Assembly: GCA_008501575.1 (NCBI GenBank)
Contig: QQUO01000196.1
Location: 1 to 13,174 of the forward strand
Reading direction: 5' to 3'
Length of the DNA: 13,174 nucleotides
Source: Pseudomonadota bacterium
GTDB lineage: Bacteria > Pseudomonadota > Gammaproteobacteria > Xanthomonadales > Marinicellaceae
The translations under genes and the position numbers were made by a program. The notes below the pieces were generated by a model, which saw only the letters and a list, made by a program, of their open reading frames with translations, searched no databases and had not been told where the DNA came from. Within the stretch, counting starts at the first letter, position 1. Each line of letters starts with the position of its first letter. Of the stretch, positions 7,062 through 13,174 are shown piece by piece.

Positions 7062-7080
7062 TGCGGCGTTATTCGCCGCA
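7062..7080. promoter_or_regulatory. abiE operator repeat 2
   Basis: A perfect 7-bp inverted repeat, TGCGGCG / CGCCGCA, has a TTATT centre. Its centre is 74 bp from that of the repeat at 6988-7006, about seven helical turns, so both sites face the same side of the DNA. It lies upstream of the -35 region. Confidence 0.7.
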
Positions 7081-7290
7081 TATAGGAGAATATTTAAACC
7101 GTTAATATGGATTTCATCTGTTATCTAGGATAGCGACCAGCTTATTTCACATTTGGCTGTTTTGAGAACTAGCGGTTGTTGTTAATTTAAAATTAAAATA
7201 TCAATTTGTAAGCTATTTATATTTTAATGACATGCCTATCATGGCTTTTACTGACTTTTTCAATCAATCCGAATGTCATCAAATCCAACA

Positions 7291-7309
7291 TGTTGCAAAA
7301 TTTGCAACA
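7291..7309. promoter_or_regulatory. 19-bp perfect palindrome
   Basis: TGTTGCAAA and TTTGCAACA are exact reverse complements around one central A. No T run follows on the minus strand and the stem is AT-rich, so it does not look like a terminator for mcrC. Its shape suits a dimeric repressor site, but no regulator gene is adjacent. Confidence 0.4.
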
Positions 7310-7353
7310 ACTGTGGCCTTTTTTGTCTTTCCATTCTGGCCAGCCGTTTAACT

Positions 7354-7379
7354 CTAACTAAGGACAGGCATCGAAATCG
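7354..7379. repeat. Solo end of the dispersed element
   Basis: These 26 bp are identical to 4245-4270, which is the left terminus of copy D plus its left flank (CTAACTAAGGACAGGCATCG and onward). Similarity stops after 7379, 21 bp before the mcrC stop codon. It may be the remnant of an element cut by rearrangement at the island boundary. Confidence 0.7.
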
Positions 7380-7399
7380 TTCAGGGGCGACTAAGTTAT

Positions 7400-8701
7400 T
7401 TAACTGAGGTGGTTGTGTAATGCGTTAAACATCCAACCATTTAGTTGCTTACAAATTTCATTTTGCCATACCTTAATATTCTCATGGATACCGATCGTAA
7501 TGATGCCACAGGTTTTATTAGATTCTTGGCCGTTGATCTTATTGAGGTACTGCCCTGATAACTGATGATTAGTCTCTCCAGGATAAATCAAAGCCACTTT
7601 TTCTGCATCAAAATAATCATGATACACATACATTTGCCTTAAATCATCCGGTGAGGGATTGCTTGATTGAATGTTCTTCCATTTGGTATCAAATACAATT
7701 GTTTGAGGCTTTTCACTGACAGCATTAACTTTGTTTTTTATGACAATATCAGGTTGAATACTTGAGCGATTGCCTTTTTTAGGTCGCCAGAAATATTTAT
7801 GCGCTTGGGCTATTATATTTTGATACTGAGCTCTGTTTTTTCTCAGGCTGATATAGACGAAACGTTCCCACAAGGCATTCATATCGAACATGATGGCCAA
7901 AATATAATTTTTACCGGCACTGACATCGGGATGGTAATTAAGTAGCAACAAACGACTGATTTCGATGGCATCTTTATAAAGCGTGGTTTTTCGGTTATAA
8001 ATAATTTTCTCAAAATCGGATTCACTAACTGTGATGTCAGGTAATTCAGGAAAGTGCAGTAACATCGAACCGATACGGCTGTGCAAAGTGGCGTTGGAGT
8101 TAATACGTTTAAGCAGTTTTAAGGTTTTTAATAAAATTTGATTGAGCGGTTGTTGGTACGAATACTTACTGTAACGCACGAAAAAACGTTCTTGATGCAC
8201 CAGATTTTTGCTGATGTGTTGCCCGAACTGTAAAGCCCCTTTTAAAGCCAGTGACTGGCCTTCGGTTTTCGTGTATTTCTTAACCAGGCCTAAGTTGACT
8301 AAGTACTCCACTTCTTTCAGAAAAAGCGCAAAGTATAAATCCAGTATAAAGTTGTTTTTTGTATTTAAAGCAGCTGAACTCGGCGCTTGAATATTAAAAG
8401 TCCCAACCGTTTTTAACATGCCGATTAACAAAGTCCGCCAACGATTTTCATCATGCGTTTTATCAACTTTTGGTAGCACTTCAATGGTTAGCTCACCAAC
8501 CTGTAAAACACCGACAAATTGATTGAATTTTATACCTTTGTTAATGAGCTGGTAGTAATTTAAACCACCATTGCCATAGTGCTTTTCTAAGGCTTGTAAA
8601 TGACTTTGTTTAAACTCAACTTTTCGATTACCCGTATCAAAAACCATACCGACCTTTAAACGATCGTGTTCATAAACAGTGATGGTTTTATTGGCTTTCA
8701 T
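7400..8701 (-). CDS. mcrC: McrC, nuclease subunit of McrBC restriction system
   Basis: The protein has 433 residues from the ATG at 8699-8701; a GTG directly before it would add one residue. McrC is the nuclease partner that binds McrB rings, stimulates their GTPase and cuts DNA with modified cytosines in characterised systems. The PD-(D/E)xK active site is visible near the C-terminal third: QPDIVI (about 317-322) and FDTKWK (about 338-343), followed by LRQMYVYHDY. The helix before it, FDMNALWERFVY (about 273-284), is typical of the family. The N-terminal domain contains VGVLQVGELTIEVLPKV (64-80), the usual McrC start region. The gene overlaps the mcrB stop by 14 nt, so it is translationally coupled to mcrB. 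The reading frame is intact, unlike mcrB. Confidence 0.93.
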   Translation of the reverse strand: MKANKTITVYEHDRLKVGMVFDTGNRKVEFKQSHLQALEKHYGNGGLNYYQLINKGIKFNQFVGVLQVGELTIEVLPKVDKTHDENRWRTLLIGMLKTVGTFNIQAPSSAALNTKNNFILDLYFALFLKEVEYLVNLGLVKKYTKTEGQSLALKGALQFGQHISKNLVHQERFFVRYSKYSYQQPLNQILLKTLKLLKRINSNATLHSRIGSMLLHFPELPDITVSESDFEKIIYNRKTTLYKDAIEISRLLLLNYHPDVSAGKNYILAIMFDMNALWERFVYISLRKNRAQYQNIIAQAHKYFWRPKKGNRSSIQPDIVIKNKVNAVSEKPQTIVFDTKWKNIQSSNPSPDDLRQMYVYHDYFDAEKVALIYPGETNHQLSGQYLNKINGQESNKTCGIITIGIHENIKVWQNEICKQLNGWMFNALHNHLS

Positions 8702-9338
8702 CACCCGACTTATTCAGTAGTTTGTTGATGGCGTCGATAAATTCAGCATCGGTTTCATGATTGGGAAAATAGTATATCAGCTTTTCGCTGTAATCATAAT
8801 CATCATAATGTGTAGATACCGTGGCAAACTTAACTTCAGCCGCGCTCTCAGCCTGACAAAAGCCCTCACCTAATACCATCGAAATCTTACCGTAATCGCC
8901 GAAGAAATATTCCTGCAACAGCGGGATAATTTCATTATAAAAAGCATGCCTTAATCCGGCGATATCAGTGACTTTCATAAAATAACTGTGACCAATCAAA
9001 TGGTCTCTGTCTAACAGGACTTCAATCCGCTCATTAATGACCGTCAGTAAATTGACCAAATCAATGGGCTCATCAATTGCGTCAATAAAACGCTCACTTT
9101 CCTGTTCTATTAAATCCGGTTCCGGTGGCATTTCAATAAAACTAAAACGCCGCCTTAAAGCCGAATCCAACGCTTCCACGCTTCTGTCAGCGGTGTTCAT
9201 AGTGCCGATAATATAAAGGTTATTGGGCACGCTAAAAGGTTCTTTGCTGTATGGCAACATAATTTCTAACCCTTCTTCATTCCCGGCACGTTTACTTAGT
9301 TCAATTAATGTTATTAACTCGCCGAAAATAGCCGACAC
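8688..9338 (-). CDS. mcrB: McrB, C-terminal fragment after the frameshift (AAA+ domain, second half)
   Basis: This frame continues McrB directly after Walker B. SAIFGELITLIE is followed by YIIGTMNTADRS (42-53, the family's sensor/NTADRS signature) and ALRRRFSFIEMPPEPDL (60-76, containing the arginine-finger region). The rest is the helical lid domain. A GTG at 9336-9338 is the first start codon after the break, but no Shine-Dalgarno precedes it. Independent translation would yield a protein without nucleotide-binding motifs. Restored to the upstream frame, it forms the last 217 of 709 residues. Its stop overlaps mcrC by 14 nt. Confidence 0.85.
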   Translation of the reverse strand: MSAIFGELITLIELSKRAGNEEGLEIMLPYSKEPFSVPNNLYIIGTMNTADRSVEALDSALRRRFSFIEMPPEPDLIEQESERFIDAIDEPIDLVNLLTVINERIEVLLDRDHLIGHSYFMKVTDIAGLRHAFYNEIIPLLQEYFFGDYGKISMVLGEGFCQAESAAEVKFATVSTHYDDYDYSEKLIYYFPNHETDAEFIDAINKLLNKSGDESQ

Positions 9339-10816
9339 ATCCCCCGATTTATTTCGTCGATGATAAGAATATACGGCTTACTCGTTTTACCTGATAATTC
9401 TGACAATTTTAAAGATTTTACAACTTGAACTTTATCGCTCCATGAATATTTTTTAGGCGTTCTATTCAAGTTTGAGTGTAAGGATTGTTCTTGAATTGAG
9501 TTTAAAACTGACCAATAAGCTGAAGAATTACTACCACCAATTATTGCCCTAAATTCATCATTAATGTTACTGACCTCTTCTAAATCGTCTATGCCCTCTT
9601 GAAGCTTCGCTAATCGAGATTTTGAAACTGTATATGTTCTGGATCCCCCGACATGCTTTACTATAATGTTACCTTGAGAGGATATACCGTCAACAATAAC
9701 CTTTCCACCATTCTTAGTTTTCAGTTCAACCGTTTCACCGGATGATAATTTTTCTTCAATACGTTGTGAAAATTCATCAAACGCCAGTGAAAAGTCAACC
9801 ACATGATCAATCAAGACAGAATTACTTTCTTTCGCCAGTGAAAAACCTGCCTCAATACATAATCTTTTAAAAATACCCTCTTCAACTTTATAACTAATTG
9901 AATCACCTTCTTTTTCAGGCTCAATGGGTTTAATACCCTCAACAAAATCTTCATACGCCAGACTTTGATGAAAAGTGGTAAAGACAATTTGGCCTTCTTT
10001 TACATACTGATCATATCTTTTTTTCAACCTCGGATAGTCTTCGGTTTCTATTTCAGCTTCTGAATTCTCTTCAATAATTGCTAAAGCTTTAATAACGCTC
10101 GAATAGGTTTTGCCGGTTCCCGGCGGTCCGAATAAGATTTGGTTTAATGGCGTGTTTATTTCTGATTGAGTGCGTTTGTAACCGTCACTTTGCTTATCTG
10201 ATTCAGTGGCCTTACTTAATTTATCTTTCTTATCGAACATATCCCACAATCTTGATGAATAATCGTCAAATGATTCATTTTCAGGTTTAGCTTTAACTAA
10301 CTGTCGATACGTTTCAGATGTTTTTTTATGTTTTTTATCTAATAATTTTCGACTTAAATATTTAAGTGCGCCGTCCTTTACAAACCTTAACAAAGTGTTC
10401 TCAGGCGCATACATGTATGCTATCTTCCATTTGAATGAGTGTCCTAAGTCAATGCCATCAATTTCATGAAAATCTTCATTTTGTGCCGATTTAATAGTCT
10501 TAATTAGTTGGTTCTTTACTTCTGAAAAAGCTACTTCAGGTGAATCGCCATATTTTGAATACCAACCATATACGCCATCACTCTTTTGGTTGCTTTGTAA
10601 TTGCTTTTGTTCAGCTTCGGGATTTCTTTTAAAAACACCGAATTTATAAGCCGAACCACCCCACATGCTTATAACATCTTCAGTTCTGGTTTCCATCCAA
10701 TAGGTAAAAGAATCATTTCTTTCAGTATTAGTATATTCTTCTAAGGTTAAACTTTTAACTTTTTCAAGTGGCCATCTTTCTAAAAACTTTTGTTTTGATT
10801 CTTTCCAATTCGTCAT
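9314..10816 (-). CDS. mcrB: McrB, N-terminal fragment up to the frameshift (DNA-recognition and first half of AAA+ GTPase)
   Basis: This frame encodes 500 residues, of which the first 492 are McrB and the last eight (MCRLFSAS) are out-of-frame read-through to a stop. McrB is the GTP-dependent AAA+ motor and recognition subunit. Residues 1-200 form an N-terminal domain with YWMETRTEDVISMWGGSAYK (39-58), which recurs in gammaproteobacterial McrB-like ATPases but differs from the E. coli McrB recognition domain. Its ligand is unknown. Walker A is GPPGTGKT (230-237), followed by VFTTFHQSLAYEDFVEGIKP (278-297). Walker B is ILIIDEINRG (483-492). About 110 residues (335-445) are inserted between these, including a small beta-rich segment (ETVELKTKNGGKVIVDGIS). 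The start at 10814-10816 has only a weak GAGA upstream. Confidence 0.87.
   Translation of the reverse strand: MTNWKESKQKFLERWPLEKVKSLTLEEYTNTERNDSFTYWMETRTEDVISMWGGSAYKFGVFKRNPEAEQKQLQSNQKSDGVYGWYSKYGDSPEVAFSEVKNQLIKTIKSAQNEDFHEIDGIDLGHSFKWKIAYMYAPENTLLRFVKDGALKYLSRKLLDKKHKKTSETYRQLVKAKPENESFDDYSSRLWDMFDKKDKLSKATESDKQSDGYKRTQSEINTPLNQILFGPPGTGKTYSSVIKALAIIEENSEAEIETEDYPRLKKRYDQYVKEGQIVFTTFHQSLAYEDFVEGIKPIEPEKEGDSISYKVEEGIFKRLCIEAGFSLAKESNSVLIDHVVDFSLAFDEFSQRIEEKLSSGETVELKTKNGGKVIVDGISSQGNIIVKHVGGSRTYTVSKSRLAKLQEGIDDLEEVSNINDEFRAIIGGSNSSAYWSVLNSIQEQSLHSNLNRTPKKYSWSDKVQVVKSLKLSELSGKTSKPYILIIDEINRGMCRLFSAS
9341..9345 (-). other. mcrB: Frameshift site in mcrB: five-G tract
   Basis: On the coding strand the codons read AAT-CGG-GGG-ATG, giving N-R-G-M and soon a stop at 9314-9316. 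One additional G gives AAT-CGG-GGG-GAT-GTG (N-R-G-D-V), which joins exactly to SAIFGEL in the other frame. The result matches the expected McrB sequence DEINRG(D/N)VS-x-IFGEL. The joined gene would be 2130 nt and 709 residues. The tract may be a true deletion, a slipping phase-variable site, a -1 recoding site or a base-calling error. Confidence 0.85.
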
Positions 10817-10866
10817 TTAAATTTCTCTATCTATTTTTATTAGTGAGGACAATATATTTGATTGAT

Positions 10867-11001
10867 TTAATGTTTAACGGGATTAGCCATCGCCGTCCGC
10901 GGAAACCATATGGTTTTGATCAGGCGATTGGTGAGCTCGGCTTCTTTAGCGGAAGTCGGTGCGCCTTCGGGGAAAAATATTTGGATGGTTTGGGGTTTCA
11001 T
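10867..11001 (-). pseudogene. Remnant of a GIY-YIG nuclease-type gene (N-terminal 40 residues only)
   Basis: A 44-residue frame starts at the ATG 10999-11001. MKPQTIQIFFPEGAPTSAKE, then AELTNRLIKTIWFPRTAMAN, closely follows the conserved opening of small proteins annotated as GIY-YIG nuclease family (pattern TIQIF-P-(D/E)-G-x-P, then A-E-(I/L)-T-x-R, then a short strand ending in PR). The GIY-YIG motifs themselves, expected about 20-30 residues later, are absent. After PVKH the frame stops and no continuation is found in any frame before mcrB. This stretch is visibly more GC-rich than the flanking sequence. It lies in a minus-strand run between the methyltransferase and mcrB, so the missing part was probably deleted. 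The family match is from memory of the pattern. Confidence 0.6.
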
Positions 11002-11061
11002 TATTGGTTTAATTTTTTTTAATTTTATGCACCCTTCCTATTTTTCATGATGTTAATTAGT

Positions 11062-11946
11062 TTAAATAAATTCAGGACAAAGTTTATTATATTGCTCAGC
11101 TTCTTCTTCCATAAGATATTTATTTAACTCCTTGTTATTATGAAATCCTTTGATCTTAGAGCGATATAAATCAGCAGTTTCTGTATCCTCAATTTCTTTT
11201 TTTCGAGCAATGGCAATATCAAGGTATTCTTTTTCTGTATCTATACCAACATACTTTCGATTGAGAAGATTTGCAGCTATTCCGGTGGTGCTGCTACCAG
11301 AGAAAGGATCTAAAATCCAGGCACTAGGTCGTGTTGAAGCCAATATGATGCGCGTTAAGACTGATAAGGGTTTTTGAGTCGGGTGCTTCGTACAGCTTTT
11401 TTCCCAGGGCGCAATCGCGGGTAACTGCCAAACATCTTTCATTTGTTTGCCGTCATTTAATTGTTTCATTAATTCGTAATTATAATAATGCGGTACTTTC
11501 TTTAATTTTCTGGCCCAGATAATTTGTTCTGTTGAATGCGTAAAAAAACGACAAGAAAAGTTAGGAGGAGGATTGGTCTTTTGCCAAGTCACAATATTGA
11601 GAATTTTAAAATCGAGTTCAGTTAGTAATTGACCCACACTGAAAATATTGTGTATGGTCCCGCTGATCCAAATGGTGCCATTATCTTTAAGTTTATCCCT
11701 AGCGAGCTTCAACCATTCTCTGTTGAAATTATTGATGTATTCAAAGCCTCTTGATTTATCCCATTTACCTTTATTGACTGAAACTATTTCGCCGCTTTGA
11801 ATTGATAAACCATCATTGGAAAGAAAGTAAGGCGGATCTGCGAAAATCATATCGAATTTGAAATCGAATTCATTCAAAAGTTTTGTAGAATTTCCTTTTA
11901 ACAGGTTAAAGCTTCTGTCTCTTGATTTATAATAAGATTTTAACAT
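11062..11946 (-). CDS. Beta-class DNA methyltransferase (N6-adenine or N4-cytosine), M2.DpnII/DpnA-like
   Basis: The protein has 294 residues. It transfers a methyl group from S-adenosylmethionine to an exocyclic amine in DNA. The catalytic motif IV IFADPPYFLSN (34-44) comes before the SAM-binding motif I ILDPFSGSSTTG (211-222), the beta-class order. Other class signatures are THSTEQIIWARK (136-147) and KHPTQKPL (187-194). Spacing and segments such as GTIWISGTIHNIFSVG (90-105), WQKTNPPPN (121-129) and YNYELMKQLNDGKQMKDVW (155-173) resemble the second methyltransferase of DpnII-type GATC systems, so methylated adenine in GATC is plausible but unproven. Motif I carries GSS where GSG is most common. 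The ATG directly follows the TAA of the upstream gene (TAAATG), so the two are translationally coupled. The last 40 residues are a charged extension. Confidence 0.9.
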   Translation of the reverse strand: MLKSYYKSRDRSFNLLKGNSTKLLNEFDFKFDMIFADPPYFLSNDGLSIQSGEIVSVNKGKWDKSRGFEYINNFNREWLKLARDKLKDNGTIWISGTIHNIFSVGQLLTELDFKILNIVTWQKTNPPPNFSCRFFTHSTEQIIWARKLKKVPHYYNYELMKQLNDGKQMKDVWQLPAIAPWEKSCTKHPTQKPLSVLTRIILASTRPSAWILDPFSGSSTTGIAANLLNRKYVGIDTEKEYLDIAIARKKEIEDTETADLYRSKIKGFHNNKELNKYLMEEEAEQYNKLCPEFI

Positions 11947-13174
11947 TTATTTAATTAAATGCGAATGGATTTTCTTTAACAAACTTACTTCATTCTTATT
12001 CAAACCTGACTCTTTTGTGCCTGCATGAGCCCATATATTTCTATATGAATTAAACAATGAAATCCACTTAGTTTTTTCTTTTTTACTATTAAATTTTTCG
12101 CCTATATCAATAGCAAATATTTGTTCAAAAGTTTTGATTTCAGCACCTTCAGGCTTGGTTGTCCAGAATTTTTCAATTATGGTTTTATAGTCATTAATTG
12201 TAAACATATCAGTCCACCTAACTTCCTTTTTTCCTAAACCTTCCTTATAATTTTTTTCTTTTTCTTTCTCGGCTAGAACCATACAATTTTGTTTAATATT
12301 ACTTATTTCTAATTCCCAATTATCACCAAATAATATACTAAGATTGTTTAAAATAGTTTTTTTGATAAATTTTTCAATTTCCTCTCCAACTATTCTTCCT
12401 TCGTTCAAAAGATCTTTATCTTGACGCTCTTTCCAGTCAACAAGCACTTTAGGTTCATATTCAGAATGAATTTCATTAATAAGAGACATAAAGAATATAA
12501 ACCATTTTTTATCTGCTCCAGCTCCTAGTAAACTTAATTTTTCCTTTTTTTCTTCTTCACTTAATTTATTAATTCCACGCATTAAAGCATCAATATATTT
12601 TTTAATATATTTAAACCTTTCTTCACTTGAGCTACTGTTTTTCAGCCCATATTTTCTGCTCACAAAAGAATTTAACGAACCAATTATTGAAATAAATGCA
12701 AAAGTTCCTCTATTAGACAAGATAAAAAAATCCTCTGCTTCATATATATTTCTATAATTTTCTTCAACATATTCATAACAATACTGAATAAAAGCTACAA
12801 TCCTTATTTTAGCTTTATACATTTCTTTTTCATGGTTATGATTATTTACATCATAGAGTGATGAGTTAGTAAACTCTGTATATTTGTTACCTCTAGCCTT
12901 GGGTATTAATCCGCAACTTCCAAGAGCAGTTATAAATGGTTTGAATTTCAGAAGAGCTGAATCTTCACCTATCGAAATTTTATTATAAAGTACGCTTTTA
13001 GTAGATGAAGATAACTCTCTCACAATAGATGCCTTCAAGGCTTTTAATCTGTAGGCAGCAATTTGTGATTTCCAATGCAAATCCTCATCAAGCAAAAGCC
13101 TTAAATTAGGACTAACAGCTTTTTGATTTTGATTAATATCCATAAATATTTTCAACTGCTCATGTGAATCTAAG
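11947..13174 (-). CDS. DGQHR-type protein with C-terminal HEPN-like motif (5' end outside the window)
   Basis: The frame is open to the right window edge (408 visible residues plus one base). A TTG at 13155 and an ATG at 13143 are internal candidates, but residues upstream continue the same domain, so the gene is most likely longer. The first visible segment, IFMDINQNQKAVSPNLR (about 9-25 of the visible part), fits the F-x-x-I-N-x-x-Q-K-x-V-S motif found just after the DGQHR signature in DndB-like and ParB-related proteins. A later segment, FFILSNRGTFAFISIIGSL, also fits that family. Near the C-terminus, LFNSYRNIWAHAG contains R-x4-H, the catalytic pattern of HEPN ribonucleases, in a helical setting. 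I infer a two-domain protein: a DGQHR-type fold and a HEPN effector. The gene is very AT-rich, suggesting horizontal transfer. It is coupled to the methyltransferase (TAAATG). Confidence 0.62.
   Translation of the reverse strand, partial: LDSHEQLKIFMDINQNQKAVSPNLRLLLDEDLHWKSQIAAYRLKALKASIVRELSSSTKSVLYNKISIGEDSALLKFKPFITALGSCGLIPKARGNKYTEFTNSSLYDVNNHNHEKEMYKAKIRIVAFIQYCYEYVEENYRNIYEAEDFFILSNRGTFAFISIIGSLNSFVSRKYGLKNSSSSEERFKYIKKYIDALMRGINKLSEEEKKEKLSLLGAGADKKWFIFFMSLINEIHSEYEPKVLVDWKERQDKDLLNEGRIVGEEIEKFIKKTILNNLSILFGDNWELEISNIKQNCMVLAEKEKEKNYKEGLGKKEVRWTDMFTINDYKTIIEKFWTTKPEGAEIKTFEQIFAIDIGEKFNSKKEKTKWISLFNSYRNIWAHAGTKESGLNKNEVSLLKKIHSHLIK

Larger units (their letters stand above)
7081..7399. 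other. AT-rich gap between mcrC and the abiE promoter
   Basis: These 319 bases hold no convincing gene. They contain a 19-bp palindrome (7291-7309), a solo end of the dispersed element (7354-7379) and otherwise AT-rich sequence. I found no clear intrinsic terminator for the mcrC transcript. Confidence 0.5.

Noticed and set aside
7354..7379. Complete copy of the dispersed element near mcrC
   Set aside because: Only the 26-bp end matches. Sequence on both sides does not follow the internal blocks, so it is listed as a solo end.
10768..11022. An 84-codon open frame on the plus strand
   Set aside because: It is antisense to the mcrB start and to the GIY-YIG remnant, and its sequence has no domain-like pattern. 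The minus strand reading explains the region better.
13153..13155. TTG start for the DGQHR-type gene
   Set aside because: The frame stays open to the window edge, and the residues before the TTG continue the domain, so the true start is probably outside the window.
1..13174. CRISPR array, tRNA or rRNA genes
   Set aside because: I saw no regularly spaced direct repeats with unique spacers, and no cloverleaf or rRNA-like stretch on either strand.

Overview
The window reads as a gammaproteobacterial chromosome segment. It has moderate-to-low GC, sigma70-like promoters, Sec signal peptides, and secreted FG-GAP beta-propeller proteins that end in a short NGFD tag. That tag suggests a Marinicella- or Lysobacterales-like lineage, but the assignment rests on family knowledge only. 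The left part (1-5040) carries secreted proteins and a lone acetyltransferase. The right part (5305-13174) is an accessory, mostly AT-rich defence island, entirely on the minus strand.

Left part: the 5' end of a secreted protein (1-485, minus), a seven-repeat FG-GAP protein (1066-2370, plus), a calcium-loop FG-GAP protein (2580-4124, minus) and a GNAT acetyltransferase (4542-5039, plus) followed by a strong intrinsic terminator. Each of the four intergenic gaps from 486 to 5304 contains one copy of a diverged element of about 155-160 bp. The ends of the best copies resemble short terminal inverted repeats (GGACAGGCAT / ATGCCTGTCC). A solo end of the same element lies at 7354-7379, next to the mcrC stop codon. 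I know of no name for this element.

Right part: an AbiE type IV toxin-antitoxin pair (antitoxin 6210-6962, toxin 5305-6216, overlapping by 7 nt). Two inverted repeats with TGCGGC/GCCGCA arms flank its promoter, as expected for AbiEi autorepression. Upstream is a second, compact minus-strand cluster. In transcription order it holds a DGQHR-type protein with a C-terminal HEPN-like motif (11947-13174, 5' end outside the window), a beta-class DNA methyltransferase that starts directly after the preceding stop codon (11062-11946), a 44-residue remnant of a GIY-YIG nuclease-type protein (10867-11001), mcrB (8688-10816) and mcrC (7400-8701).

mcrB is split by a one-base deletion in a G tract immediately after the Walker B motif. 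Restoring one G gives a continuous 709-residue McrB. It could be a broken gene, a phase-variable switch, a -1 frameshift or a sequencing error.

The least described parts are the DGQHR-HEPN plus methyltransferase pair in apparent operon with McrBC, the split McrB, the inverted-repeat element family, and the shared C-terminal tag on the propeller proteins.
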